DNA of 64,000 nt from Thermococcus eurythermalis (GTDB taxonomy: Archaea > Methanobacteriota_B > Thermococci > Thermococcales > Thermococcaceae), in contig NZ_CP008887.1 in assembly GCF_000769655.1 (NCBI RefSeq), positions 1,116,001 through 1,180,000 on the forward strand. Reading direction: 5' to 3'. This document shows, in pieces, positions 8,329 through 16,870 of the stretch. Below the pieces are notes generated by a model, which saw nothing but the letters and a program-made list of their open reading frames with translations, did no database searches and was not told where the DNA came from. How positions within the stretch are numbered: position 1 is the first letter of the stretch; each line of letters starts with the position of its first letter. The translations under genes were made by a program, and so were the position numbers.

Positions 8329-10128
8329 ATGGTTAGGACGAAGGATTTGGAAGCTCACTCCGAGTTTGAATGCAGGGCATGTGAAAAGGGCCACTGCAGA
8401 AGGGCGGACGTTAACGAAATCCTGGCTGAAAGGAAGGGTCTGAGGGAGTTTTACGAGGCCTTCAAGGAGCACATTAGAGAGTGCAAGAGGATGAGCTACG
8501 GCCAGTATCAGTTCGTGATTGATAGGGAGGTCCTTCCCGAGGCGGTGCTCTGGTGGCACAACCACCCCGAGTTCAAGGAGACCCACCTCTCGACCGCCGT
8601 TGGAACCGACGAGAGACCGCTCAACGGCAAGTTCGTCTACATGCCTTTCCTCAACGTCCAGGTTGAGCCCTTCAACATGGACGAGAACTATTACGTCTTC
8701 CTCAGAGCCTATCTGCCCGCTGACGACCCCAGCTTCCCGAGTGTGGCCGAGAAGCTTCCAGCGGCGCTCTGGATAGAGAGAGAAGTTAAGGACTTGCTCG
8801 GCTTCAACCCCGTTGGCCACCCAGACCCGAGGAGGCTTATCCTCCCAGAGGACTGGCCGGAGGGAGTTTATCCTCTTAGAAAGGACATGGATTACAGGCA
8901 CTCTCCCGTCACTGAACCGAAGACGGAGTTCAAGGAAACCCCTAAAGGTACGTCGCTCGTCCCGATGGGTCCGGTTCACGCTGGCATAGAGGAGCCTGCC
9001 CACTTCAGGCTCTTCGTCAAGGGCGAGGAAATAGTGGACGTTGACTACCGCGGCTTCTACTCCCACCGCGGAATAGAGAAGACCGGTGAGGGAAGACTTA
9101 CCTACAACCAGGTGCTCTTCTTGGCGGAGAGAATATGCGGAATCTGCGGCTATCAGCACTCGGTCAGCTACGCAATGGCGGTTGAGCGCCTGGCCGATGT
9201 GGAGATTCCAGACAGGGCGCGCTACATAAGGACCCTGTTGCTTGAGCTGGAGAGGATTCACAACCACCTGCTCTGGGTCGGCATTGCCGCTCACCTCGTC
9301 GGCTACGACACGGGCTTCATGCACGCGTGGAGAATTCGTGAGCCAGTCATGTGGCTCGTTGAGAGGCTCACAGGAAACAGGAAGCAGTACGGAATGAACA
9401 TCGTAGGTGGCGTCAGGAGAGACCTCCTGGACTACCGCAAGGAGGAAGTCCTGAAGGTCGTCAAGCAGATACGTGAGGAGACCAAGAAGTTCATCGACAT
9501 CGCTCTAAACACCAACACGTTCATCAAGCGCGCCGAGGGGGTTGGAATCCTGCCCTACAAGGTTGCCAAGGCCTACTCCGTCCTCGGGCCTACTGCAAGG
9601 GCCAGCGGAAGGAGGATTGACACGAGGCTCGACCAGGCGACGAAAACAGCAACAGCCTACAACGAGGTTGACTTCAAGGTTCCGGTTTACAAAGAGGGCG
9701 ACGTTTTGGCCAGGGTTCTCGTCAGGATGGACGAGCTCTTCGAGAGCATCTGGATTGTTGAGCAGCTCATAGACCAGATGCCGGGTGGCGACATATTCAC
9801 GCCGATAGGAAGCCTGCCCGAGTACGAAGAAGCTTTGGGCTTCACCGAGGCCCACCGCGGTGAGGTCGTCCACTACGTCATGACCGGCGAGAAGAACAAG
9901 GTCTACCGCTGGAAGGTTAGGGCTCCGACCTACAACAACCTGCCCGCCGTGCCGGAGATGCTCAGGGGCTACCACGTTGCAGACGCACCGCTCATCATAG
10001 CGAGCATTGACCCGTGCTACTCCTGTACCGAGAGGGTTCAGTTCGTTGACGTGGAGACGGGCAAGGTGAAGGTTCTGACCGAGGCCGAGTTCAACGAGCT
10101 CTCAATCAAGTACAGGGGGGTGTTCTGA
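8329..10128 (+). CDS. HycE-type [NiFe] hydrogenase large subunit (NuoC-NuoD fusion)
   Basis: A 599-residue catalytic subunit. An extra N-terminal segment carries FECRACEKGHC. Residues about 50-200 are NuoC-like (AALWIEREVKDLLGF, PEGVYPLRKDMDYR), and the rest is NuoD-like. The nickel ligands are in RICGICGYQHS and in DPCYSCTERV near the C-terminus. As in E. coli HycE (DPCYSCTDR), about 35 residues follow the last ligand and should be removed by a HycI-type protease; a candidate is encoded at 21462-21944. The start at 8329 follows GGGGTGGTGA. It overlaps the next gene by one base. It reduces protons using electrons from formate. Confidence 0.95.
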   Translation: MVRTKDLEAHSEFECRACEKGHCRRADVNEILAERKGLREFYEAFKEHIRECKRMSYGQYQFVIDREVLPEAVLWWHNHPEFKETHLSTAVGTDERPLNGKFVYMPFLNVQVEPFNMDENYYVFLRAYLPADDPSFPSVAEKLPAALWIEREVKDLLGFNPVGHPDPRRLILPEDWPEGVYPLRKDMDYRHSPVTEPKTEFKETPKGTSLVPMGPVHAGIEEPAHFRLFVKGEEIVDVDYRGFYSHRGIEKTGEGRLTYNQVLFLAERICGICGYQHSVSYAMAVERLADVEIPDRARYIRTLLLELERIHNHLLWVGIAAHLVGYDTGFMHAWRIREPVMWLVERLTGNRKQYGMNIVGGVRRDLLDYRKEEVLKVVKQIREETKKFIDIALNTNTFIKRAEGVGILPYKVAKAYSVLGPTARASGRRIDTRLDQATKTATAYNEVDFKVPVYKEGDVLARVLVRMDELFESIWIVEQLIDQMPGGDIFTPIGSLPEYEEALGFTEAHRGEVVHYVMTGEKNKVYRWKVRAPTYNNLPAVPEMLRGYHVADAPLIIASIDPCYSCTERVQFVDVETGKVKVLTEAEFNELSIKYRGVF

Positions 10129-10733
10129 TGGCCGAGAGCCTCTCCTACACCGAGAAGCTCAAGAAGTGGAACAGGATGGAGGCAGGGAAGTTCAGCGAAA
10201 AGGCCCCGGTCACCACCCTTTATCCTTTTGTTGAGGTTGAGAAGCCACCCGAGTACAGGGGAATCCCGCACATCAACCCCGAGAAGTGCATAGGTTGTGG
10301 AGCCTGCGTCAACGCCTGCCCGCCCGATGCCCTAATCCTTGAGTGGGACAAAAAGAGGGGCGTTAAGAGGCTCACCTTCAACGCGGCTCGCTGTATAAGG
10401 TGCCACCGCTGTGTTGAGGTCTGCCCGACTGGAGCCATGGAACCGACTAACATCTTCGAGATAGCTACCGACAACAAGGAGGACCTCGTTGAAGTAGTGG
10501 AGCACAAGCTGGCCTACTGCGAGGAGTGCGGTGAGTACCTCGACTTCACCGAGAGGCAGATTGAGTACGTTAAGGCGATTCTGCCCAAGGAAATCCTCGA
10601 CATGTACGCGCTCGAAGATAGGATTGGCCTGACCCAGGAAGCAAAGATGCGCAAGACCGTCGAGAAGCTGAGGGAAACCGAGGGCAACGCATATCCAGCG
10701 TTCATACTCGTAAAGAAGGGAGGTGAGGAGTGA
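10128..10733 (+). CDS. HycF/NuoI-type two-[4Fe-4S] ferredoxin subunit
   Basis: A 201-residue protein. CIGCGACVNACPPDA and CIRCHRCVEVCPTGA are two [4Fe-4S] motifs at about residues 54-110, the NuoI/HycF pattern. An additional CEECGEY pair near residue 131 may bind a metal. The ATG overlaps the stop of the large subunit gene (TGATG), which suggests translational coupling. It would relay electrons to the small subunit. Confidence 0.93.
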   Translation: MAESLSYTEKLKKWNRMEAGKFSEKAPVTTLYPFVEVEKPPEYRGIPHINPEKCIGCGACVNACPPDALILEWDKKRGVKRLTFNAARCIRCHRCVEVCPTGAMEPTNIFEIATDNKEDLVEVVEHKLAYCEECGEYLDFTERQIEYVKAILPKEILDMYALEDRIGLTQEAKMRKTVEKLRETEGNAYPAFILVKKGGEE

Positions 10734-11569
10734 TGGGAAGAAGGCTCAAGTCCGTCTGGGTCTATCACGTTGATGCGGGCTCATGTAACGGCTGTGACAT
10801 CGAGGTGCTCGATGTGCTCAGCCCCTACTACGACCTCGAGAGGCTCGGTGTCAAGGTCGTCCCCAACCCGAGGCACGCGGATGCGCTCTTCATCACCGGC
10901 CCGCTCACGAGGCAGACGAGGATAATGCTCAAGAAGGCCTACGAGGCCATGCCGCCGAAGCCGAGGATAGTGGTCGCGATAGGGACGTGCGCCTCGAGCG
11001 GTGGAATCTTCTACAACAGCTACGCCCTCTACAACACCTCTCCCCAGCGCGGAAGGGACAGGCTCAGGAGCGGCGGGCCCGAGATGATAGTGCCGATAGA
11101 CATGTACATCCCCGGCTGTCCACCGAGTCCGGAGGAGATACTCTACGGCGTGGCCCAGCTCCTCGGCATCAAGGAGAAGAAGATGAAAGGTGAATACTGG
11201 ATTGCGCTCCCGCCGAAGGAGACGCCCAAGGCCGAGAACGAGGTTGAGTTTAGAATCCCGAACAGGCCGATACCTCTCCGCTACTGGCTTACCCTTCGCG
11301 AGGAGCTCAGGCGCGTCATAGGCTACTACGACAGGGAAGCGGTTCTCAACGACTTCATCGAGCTCGTTGATAGGGCCTTCAAAGAGAGCCCCGAGAACCC
11401 GAGGGAGAAGCTCCACGACCTCGTCACAGGATACTTCCTCAAAGAGAAGGACTCCAGGGTTGGCTTTGCAATGCGTTTCCTTGAGAACGAGTTCTGGCGC
11501 CTCTACGATGAGTACCGCTCCCTGGGAGAGGCCCTCAGGAAGAAATACCCCGTTACGGCGGGTGTCTGA
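10733..11569 (+). CDS. HycG/NuoB-type [NiFe] hydrogenase small subunit
   Basis: A 278-residue protein that carries the cluster nearest the [NiFe] site. Cluster ligands are in GSCNGCDIEVL, IGTCASSGG and MYIPGCPPSPEEI, the short NuoB-like form with one [4Fe-4S] cluster. No twin-arginine signal is present, so the enzyme faces the cytoplasm. The C-terminal 110 residues extend beyond NuoB. ATG 10733 overlaps the previous stop. Confidence 0.94.
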   Translation: MGRRLKSVWVYHVDAGSCNGCDIEVLDVLSPYYDLERLGVKVVPNPRHADALFITGPLTRQTRIMLKKAYEAMPPKPRIVVAIGTCASSGGIFYNSYALYNTSPQRGRDRLRSGGPEMIVPIDMYIPGCPPSPEEILYGVAQLLGIKEKKMKGEYWIALPPKETPKAENEVEFRIPNRPIPLRYWLTLREELRRVIGYYDREAVLNDFIELVDRAFKESPENPREKLHDLVTGYFLKEKDSRVGFAMRFLENEFWRLYDEYRSLGEALRKKYPVTAGV

Positions 11570-11570
11570 G

Positions 11571-11888
11571 GTGCCCTGGAAGCTCTACCGCCTCAAGTAC
11601 GTGGACTACCCGGAGTACTCGGCGAGGATTACGGGACATTACGCGGGCGATCTGCTGCTGATAGAGGAGGAAGGGGAGCTCAGCGAAGAGGCAGTGAAGG
11701 TTATTAAGAGCACGCTGGGGGTTGCCGATGACGCAAGGGAGTTCGAGATAACGCCAAGGGACATCATGAAGCTGCCGATTGAGAAACTACCGGAAGGGGA
11801 CAGGAACCTCCTGCTGGAGGCAGCCGGAAAGCTCGACGCGGAGAGCCGGCTTCACGTGGAGTACCGCTACCGGCCGAGCTTCGATTGA
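11571..11888 (+). CDS. Small conserved-looking protein of the hydrogenase operon, unknown function
   Basis: A 105-residue soluble, acidic protein starting with GTG at 11571, one base after the small-subunit stop. It begins VPWKLYRLKYVDYPEY and has no cysteines, signal peptide or membrane helix. I do not recognise a family. A tight fit between the last hydrogenase gene and a nucleotidyltransferase-like gene suggests an assembly or regulatory role. It is too different to be called HycH. Confidence 0.75.
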   Translation: MPWKLYRLKYVDYPEYSARITGHYAGDLLLIEEEGELSEEAVKVIKSTLGVADDAREFEITPRDIMKLPIEKLPEGDRNLLLEAAGKLDAESRLHVEYRYRPSFD

Positions 11889-11920
11889 GATCTTATCTTT
11901 AACTTTTTGGAGGTGAAAAC

Positions 11921-12361
11921 GTGAGGAGGATTGATGAGGCGAAGAAGGAACTTCTCAGGAGGCTGAAGGACTTCTACGGGGATAATCTCGTTTCGGTGGT
12001 GTTCTACGGCAGACACCTTAAAGACCCGGAGTTCCCTGAGATAGACGTTATGGTCATCATCGAGCACGCCTACGACCCGGTGAAGATGAACCGCGTCGCC
12101 GACTTTGTCGAGAACATCAGGGACCCGATAGAGGAGAAGTACGGCTACCATGTCTCATTCGAGCTATACACGCGTGAGGAGGCGGAGAACTTCCACTCCG
12201 GCTACCTTGACGTCGTGGTGAACTACGAGGTTGCCTACGACAGGGAGGACTACTTCCAGAATCTCATAAGCGATATGCTGAACCCAAAGAAGGCGATGGA
12301 CTACGTGAAGTACATCAGCACTATTGAATACATCCAGCTGGACGAGGAAGGGAAGGAGTAA
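11921..12361 (+). CDS. Nucleotidyltransferase-fold protein with degenerate active site
   Basis: A 146-residue protein resembling the small MNT-type nucleotidyltransferases. VVFYGRHLKD stands where the family has a Gly-Ser motif, and EIDVMVII aligns with the DhD metal-binding strand. The Gly-Ser pair is lost, so catalysis is doubtful. The start is GTG 11921 after GGAGGTGAAAAC. It lies in a hydrogenase operon, between the hydrogenase and antiporter modules. A regulatory or toxin-antitoxin-derived role are both possible. Confidence 0.7.
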   Translation: MRRIDEAKKELLRRLKDFYGDNLVSVVFYGRHLKDPEFPEIDVMVIIEHAYDPVKMNRVADFVENIRDPIEEKYGYHVSFELYTREEAENFHSGYLDVVVNYEVAYDREDYFQNLISDMLNPKKAMDYVKYISTIEYIQLDEEGKE

Positions 12362-12440
12362 AAATCAGTCAAAAGGCCTTTGGGTATTCCTCAGATTTTG
12401 GTCCTAATTTAACTTTTGCCTAAAGGCCTTTCGGGGATAA

Positions 12441-12457
12441 ACGAAAAACTTTAAAAA
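12441..12457 (+). promoter_or_regulatory. Internal BRE/TATA promoter before the Na+/H+ antiporter module
   Basis: ACGAAAAACTTTAAAAA has a BRE-like element and a TATA box centred near 12453, predicting a start near 12479, 28 bases before the first antiporter gene. It would give the antiporter module its own transcript. Two copies of AAAGGCCTTT (12372-12381 and 12422-12431) lie upstream, and a TCAGTCA half-site lies on the start codon. Confidence 0.55.
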
Positions 12458-12506
12458 GGTTCGTTAGACAAACCGAATGGACTTTAACCCGACTGGGGGG
12501 TCAGTC

Positions 12507-13994
12507 ATGATAGACCTTCTCGTAACATTAGCCTTCGTAGTCCCGCTCATCGGTGGGTTAATCCTCTTCAAGCTCGACGAGAGAAAGGCCGACATCGTGA
12601 TGCTAGGTTCATTTCTCACTGCGATGATAGCCCAGCTTGGGGTCGCTCTCCTGTATCTTAAAACCCATGAGGAACTAATCCACATAACCTACCTAAGAAG
12701 CACCCAGTTCGGCGAAGTCTATGGCATAATAATAGACCCCATGAGCGTTCTAATCGGAACGGTCGTTGCAGTTGCTGGCTTCATATTCATGTTCTACGGC
12801 GTCGAGTACATGAGCGAAAGAAACGTCGGCCACCCCGGAGGAAAGGGAAGGGGCCTCTTCTACGCCTGGATGACCCTTTTCGAGGGGGCAACACTCGGCT
12901 TCATATACTCCTCGACCTTCCTCGGCCTGCTCATCTTCTTCGAGCTTATGGGACTGGCCTGTTGGGGCGTCGTTAGTTTTTACAACACTCCCGCAGGCAG
13001 GAGGGCGGGCTTCAAGGCCTTCATAATTCCGAACGTAGGGGCTATGATAGGCTTCTACACGGCCATTTACATCGGCCTCACCCAGCTCCACGATTTGAGC
13101 CTGTTTTCGCTTTCCAAGGTCTCCCCCGACGTCAAGCCATGGCTCTTCCTCGCCCTGCTCATAGCGGGATACACCAAGAGCGCCCAGTTCCCGACCTACT
13201 CGTGGATTCCGGACGCGATGGAGGCGCCGACTCCAGCGAGCGCTTTCCTCCACGGCGCGGCGATGGTTGAGATGGGCGTTTACCTCGTCGCGAGGGTTAT
13301 CCAGTTCATAGGGCCTTTGCCAGTCTGGATTTTCTACTTCATGGCCGTAATGGTCTCCCTCACGCTCCTAATCCCGATACTCAACTACCCCGTCCAGAAG
13401 GACGCGAAGAGGCTTTTGGCATACTCAACGGTGGCAGAGGCGGGAATAATGTTCGTTGGCCTGACCTACGCCGTCCTCGGCCTTACTGGAAAGGCCCCTG
13501 GGTTCGACATCGGCCTCAAAGCCGCGATGTTCCAGCTGACAACCCACGCCTTCGTCAAGGGCCTTGCCTTCCTCACCGCTGGAACCTTCACGTACTCCCT
13601 CGGAACCCTCGACCTGAGGCGGATAAGCGGTCTCAGGGAAATACTGCCGATAAACGGCCTCGCTTGGACGGTGGCACTCCTCGGTTTAGCGGGCCTCCCC
13701 CCGATGGGAATAGCATTCAGCAAGGCAGAACTGCTGACTAACCTGAGCCTCATCAGGGTCTCCGCTCTGGCCTGGCTCCCGATACTGATGGTGCTGGCTG
13801 ATTCGGCCGTCTTCCTCTGGGTCGGCCTCAAGTGGATAACGAGAAACGTCTTTGGCAGGCCCAGCGTTGAGAGAGCCCCAACCCACCCGATAATAACGGC
13901 CTCTCTGGTCACCCTCATCGTCCTGACGCTGGTCTCGGCTTACCTCGCCTACCCGCTCGTTGAGGAGATAACATTCTACGGGGTGGTACCATGA
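12507..13994 (+). CDS. NuoM/MrpD-like antiporter subunit (second copy, head of the antiporter module)
   Basis: A 495-residue polytopic protein of the Proton_antipo_M family. The helix-5 glutamate (FFELMGLACWG), helix-7 lysine (AGYTKSAQFPTYSWIPDAM) and LLAYSTVAEAGIMFVGL are present. In helix 8 a glutamate replaces lysine (AAMVEMGVYLV). ATG 12507 follows GGGGGGTCAGTC. It resembles the large MbhH-type subunit of energy-converting hydrogenases. It overlaps the next gene by 4 bases (ATGA). Confidence 0.88.
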   Translation: MIDLLVTLAFVVPLIGGLILFKLDERKADIVMLGSFLTAMIAQLGVALLYLKTHEELIHITYLRSTQFGEVYGIIIDPMSVLIGTVVAVAGFIFMFYGVEYMSERNVGHPGGKGRGLFYAWMTLFEGATLGFIYSSTFLGLLIFFELMGLACWGVVSFYNTPAGRRAGFKAFIIPNVGAMIGFYTAIYIGLTQLHDLSLFSLSKVSPDVKPWLFLALLIAGYTKSAQFPTYSWIPDAMEAPTPASAFLHGAAMVEMGVYLVARVIQFIGPLPVWIFYFMAVMVSLTLLIPILNYPVQKDAKRLLAYSTVAEAGIMFVGLTYAVLGLTGKAPGFDIGLKAAMFQLTTHAFVKGLAFLTAGTFTYSLGTLDLRRISGLREILPINGLAWTVALLGLAGLPPMGIAFSKAELLTNLSLIRVSALAWLPILMVLADSAVFLWVGLKWITRNVFGRPSVERAPTHPIITASLVTLIVLTLVSAYLAYPLVEEITFYGVVP

Positions 13995-15880
13995 GCCTCT
14001 ACTTCCTGGAGCTGGCCCTCGGACTGCTCTTCATAGCGGCTCTGGTCGGCCTCTTCACCGGAAAGAGAGTAGCTTACGCCTTCACGTTCCTCTCTTCACT
14101 GGCACTCTTCGGAGTCTCAATTGAAGGCCTCAAAGGCCTTGAGGGCGAGATTATACCTTTCCTCCCTACGACGGTTAAAATAGACTCCCTCTCGGCCCTT
14201 TTCCTCTTTGTCGTAGCTTTCACGGCATTGGCTCTTTCACTCTACGTCCCCTCCTACGAGGTCAGGGGCAACGTCAGATTTCTGACAATGGCCACCAACA
14301 TGGCCCTCCTTTCGGCGGTTCTCTTCCTTGTAACTGACAACCTTGAAAGACTTACTCTCGCCTACGAGCTCTTTGCGGTGTTTACCGTGGTCATGGTGCT
14401 CGCCTCTGAAACGAGAGGTTCAAGGAAGGCCACCTGGCGTTACCTGGTTCTCACGCAGGTCTTCGGGATAATCCCCCTTCTGGTGGTCAGCGGGCTTGCC
14501 TACGGTGCAGTGGGAGATTTGCACCACTTGACTTTCCACGCCCTCCACGAAAACCTTGGAAAGCTCCCCATGGGCCCTGCATTCCTCGTGGCCCTCTTCC
14601 TCTCGGCTTCCCTCGTCAGGAGCGGGGCGTTTCCGTTCCATGTCTGGGTTCCGAGGGTTTACCGCTCACTTCCAAGCCCATTTATTCCGGTCTTCCTCAT
14701 CGGTGAGGGCCTTGGTGTCTACCTGCTCCTGAGGGTTGCCCACTTCATCATTCCGACGGGTGAGGCCTTCGGATACGTCGTTGCGTTCGTAGGGACGGTA
14801 ACGGCCTTTGCCACCCTCTACTCCTTCAGGGAAATCAGGCTCAAGCGCAAGTTCGCATACCACAGCGTTATGGACGTTGGAATAGCCTACTTCGCCCTCG
14901 GTAGCTCCCTCGTTCTCAAAGGAAGTTTCCTCGGAACCGTTGCCCTCCTCGGAGCGTTGCTTCACGTCCTCTACCAGATCCTCTACAAGAGCGCCTTCTT
15001 CTTCGGCCTCGGCGCAATAGAGCACTACGGCGAGGAGCCCAACATATGCTCAATAAGGAAGCTCCTTAAGGGCCATGTCATGGCTTTCCTCGTCTCGCTC
15101 TCCGTGTTCTCAATGGCAGGAGTCCCGCCGCTTTCGGCGTTCGTGAGCAAGTGGCTGATCTACACCGCCTCGATGGGCACGACCAACGTCCTCCTCTGGC
15201 TCATGGTCGTCACGGTGGCTTTCCTTGGGATATTCCCGCTGGCTTCGATAATCCAGGTCAGGAGGGTAAACAGGCTCCTCTGTAAGAGAGAGGTAGAGAG
15301 GGAAGAGGTTCCCTTTGTGATGAGGGCGGTAACCGGAGCTGTTGCACTTGTAAGCTTCACCGTGGCGGTGTTTCCGTTCATTCTGCTTCCCTGGCTGACG
15401 GGATCGGTGGAGGGGCTCGGTTACCCGTTGCCCGAGAATCCTGTGGAGCTATTCTTTGGAGGACCTAGCTCCTTCATCGCACTCGCTACGCTTATCGCTA
15501 CCGTGTACACGGGCTTGAGGATAGGCAGAATGCCAACCGAGCGTGTAAGCGAGCTCCTCCTCATATTTTACAACATGGGCGACATTCTCAGATTCACGGC
15601 CGACTACTTCATCTCAGCGGGCAAGGACTTTTACCTCAAACGCATACTCCCCATCATAAAGGTCGTTCCGAGGCATGAGTTACCTCTCATCAAGGACTAC
15701 GACGATGCCCTCGATTACCCCATCAGACACCTCGACGAGGCCATGTTTATGCCCATCATAAGGGCCGTTGGGAAACTCGCCCAGTGGGGTAAATCACGGA
15801 ACCCCGACATGAACACGCTCATGAGCGGTTTTGCGATAGCAATGGCCGTGGTAATAATCCTCCTGGGGGTGTTTGCATGA
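13991..15880 (+). CDS. NuoL/MrpA-N-like antiporter subunit
   Basis: A 629-residue protein of about 14-16 helices. LAYELFAVFTVVM gives the helix-5 glutamate. The usual helix-7 lysine is arginine (SLVRSGAFPFHVWVPRV), and KRKFAYHSVMDVGIAYFAL matches the central proton-path segment. The C-terminal 100 residues contain an amphipathic region and a final helix, as in NuoL. It corresponds to the N-terminal half of MrpA. The rest of MrpA is supplied by separate genes downstream, the arrangement in Thermococcales Mbh and Mnh modules. Confidence 0.87.
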   Translation: MSLYFLELALGLLFIAALVGLFTGKRVAYAFTFLSSLALFGVSIEGLKGLEGEIIPFLPTTVKIDSLSALFLFVVAFTALALSLYVPSYEVRGNVRFLTMATNMALLSAVLFLVTDNLERLTLAYELFAVFTVVMVLASETRGSRKATWRYLVLTQVFGIIPLLVVSGLAYGAVGDLHHLTFHALHENLGKLPMGPAFLVALFLSASLVRSGAFPFHVWVPRVYRSLPSPFIPVFLIGEGLGVYLLLRVAHFIIPTGEAFGYVVAFVGTVTAFATLYSFREIRLKRKFAYHSVMDVGIAYFALGSSLVLKGSFLGTVALLGALLHVLYQILYKSAFFFGLGAIEHYGEEPNICSIRKLLKGHVMAFLVSLSVFSMAGVPPLSAFVSKWLIYTASMGTTNVLLWLMVVTVAFLGIFPLASIIQVRRVNRLLCKREVEREEVPFVMRAVTGAVALVSFTVAVFPFILLPWLTGSVEGLGYPLPENPVELFFGGPSSFIALATLIATVYTGLRIGRMPTERVSELLLIFYNMGDILRFTADYFISAGKDFYLKRILPIIKVVPRHELPLIKDYDDALDYPIRHLDEAMFMPIIRAVGKLAQWGKSRNPDMNTLMSGFAIAMAVVIILLGVFA

Positions 15881-16161
15881 ACGTTGAGGCCGTTTTCCTT
15901 AACGTCCTGTACTTCGCCGCTGTCATTTACACCCTTGCCTTCGTCCTCTACGGAATTAGGGCAATTAAGGGGCCGACAACTGCTGATATTATCCTTGCCG
16001 TTGACTGTCTCTCATTTGATATGGCCGCCTTCATGGTTGTGCTGGGGATTTACTTCAAGTCAATAATGCTCGCGAGCGGTGCGATAATACTCACCCTCTG
16101 GGCCTTCATGCTGGACATCTACTACACGAAATACGTCCTCTACGGGGAGGTGGAGGTATGA
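15877..16161 (+). CDS. mnhF: Na+/H+ antiporter subunit MnhF (MrpF)
   Basis: A 94-residue three-helix protein. IRAIKGPTTADIILAVDCLS is the MrpF signature (RxxxGPtxxDRilaxD). It overlaps the preceding and following genes by 4 bases each, so translation is probably coupled. It is part of the seven-subunit Mrp complex that exchanges Na+ for H+. Confidence 0.93.
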   Translation: MNVEAVFLNVLYFAAVIYTLAFVLYGIRAIKGPTTADIILAVDCLSFDMAAFMVVLGIYFKSIMLASGAIILTLWAFMLDIYYTKYVLYGEVEV

Positions 16162-16616
16162 TCCTAGAGAACATCGTCTTCATAATCGGCTCAATAGCCA
16201 TACTCCTCGGGGCGGTTTACGACCTAATAGCGGCTATAGGCCTGCTCCGCTTCCCCGACTTCTACATGAGGACTCATGCAGCTACCGTTGGGACGATTGG
16301 GGGTGCGGTGTTGCCCGTCTTCGGGGCGGGACTGGTGGCGCTCGTCTACCACCCCCTTGGCTCCCAGAGGTTCTTTATGGCCGGAATAGCGTTTACCGTG
16401 GGTGTCCTTATCCTTCTGATAGCGCCCACCGGAACGCACTCAATAGTTTCAGCGGTTTACTTCGGAAGGGTCGGAAAGAAGCCGCCGCTGGTCGTCGACC
16501 AGCTTGAGGAAGACCTGCCGAAGAGAGAGGACGTTGCAGAGCTTGTTCACGAGCACGAGGAGCTTCCGGGTGAGGAAGAGGAGCCGAAGTTCACATTCAG
16601 GAGGTTGATGAAATGA
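16158..16616 (+). CDS. mnhG: Na+/H+ antiporter subunit MnhG (MrpG)
   Basis: A 152-residue protein. AAIGLLRFPDFYMRTHAATV is the MrpG/PhaG signature, in a three-helix N-terminal domain of about 105 residues. The acidic C-terminal tail (QLEEDLPKREDVAELVHEHE) is longer than in bacterial MrpG. It overlaps both neighbours by 4 bases. Confidence 0.93.
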   Translation: MILENIVFIIGSIAILLGAVYDLIAAIGLLRFPDFYMRTHAATVGTIGGAVLPVFGAGLVALVYHPLGSQRFFMAGIAFTVGVLILLIAPTGTHSIVSAVYFGRVGKKPPLVVDQLEEDLPKREDVAELVHEHEELPGEEEEPKFTFRRLMK

Positions 16617-16870
16617 TTGAGCTACACTTCCTAATCTTGGCGATAGTTGTTTCCTTCGGCTTCGTCTTCAGCTACCTGGCAATGAAGGAGCACGACCTGC
16701 TAAAGGCCTTAGCTTTGAGTTCAGTACAGTCAACCTTCTTCGCCCTCGGCTTCTACATACTGGCCGCGCCCGATATAGTCCTGGCATACCTTGCGATAGC
16801 CGTCGGTGCATATACGGCTCTTGTGATCCTCGCCATAAGCAAAACGGAGCGCTACGAGGTGGGAGAATGA
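16613..16870 (+). CDS. MbhD-like subunit (DUF4040, part of split MrpA C-terminus)
   Basis: An 85-residue three-helix protein. The pattern LKALALSSVQSTFFALGFYI, then APDIVLAYLAIAVG matches the DUF4040/MbhD family, which corresponds to the helix bundle after the NuoL-like part of MrpA. It lies between mnhG and the mnhB fusion, with 4-base overlaps. Confidence 0.85.
   Translation: MIELHFLILAIVVSFGFVFSYLAMKEHDLLKALALSSVQSTFFALGFYILAAPDIVLAYLAIAVGAYTALVILAISKTERYEVGE

Noticed and set aside
8200-9324. 374-codon minus-strand frame opposite the hydrogenase large subunit
   Set aside because: Shadow of a strongly conserved gene; no protein family features.
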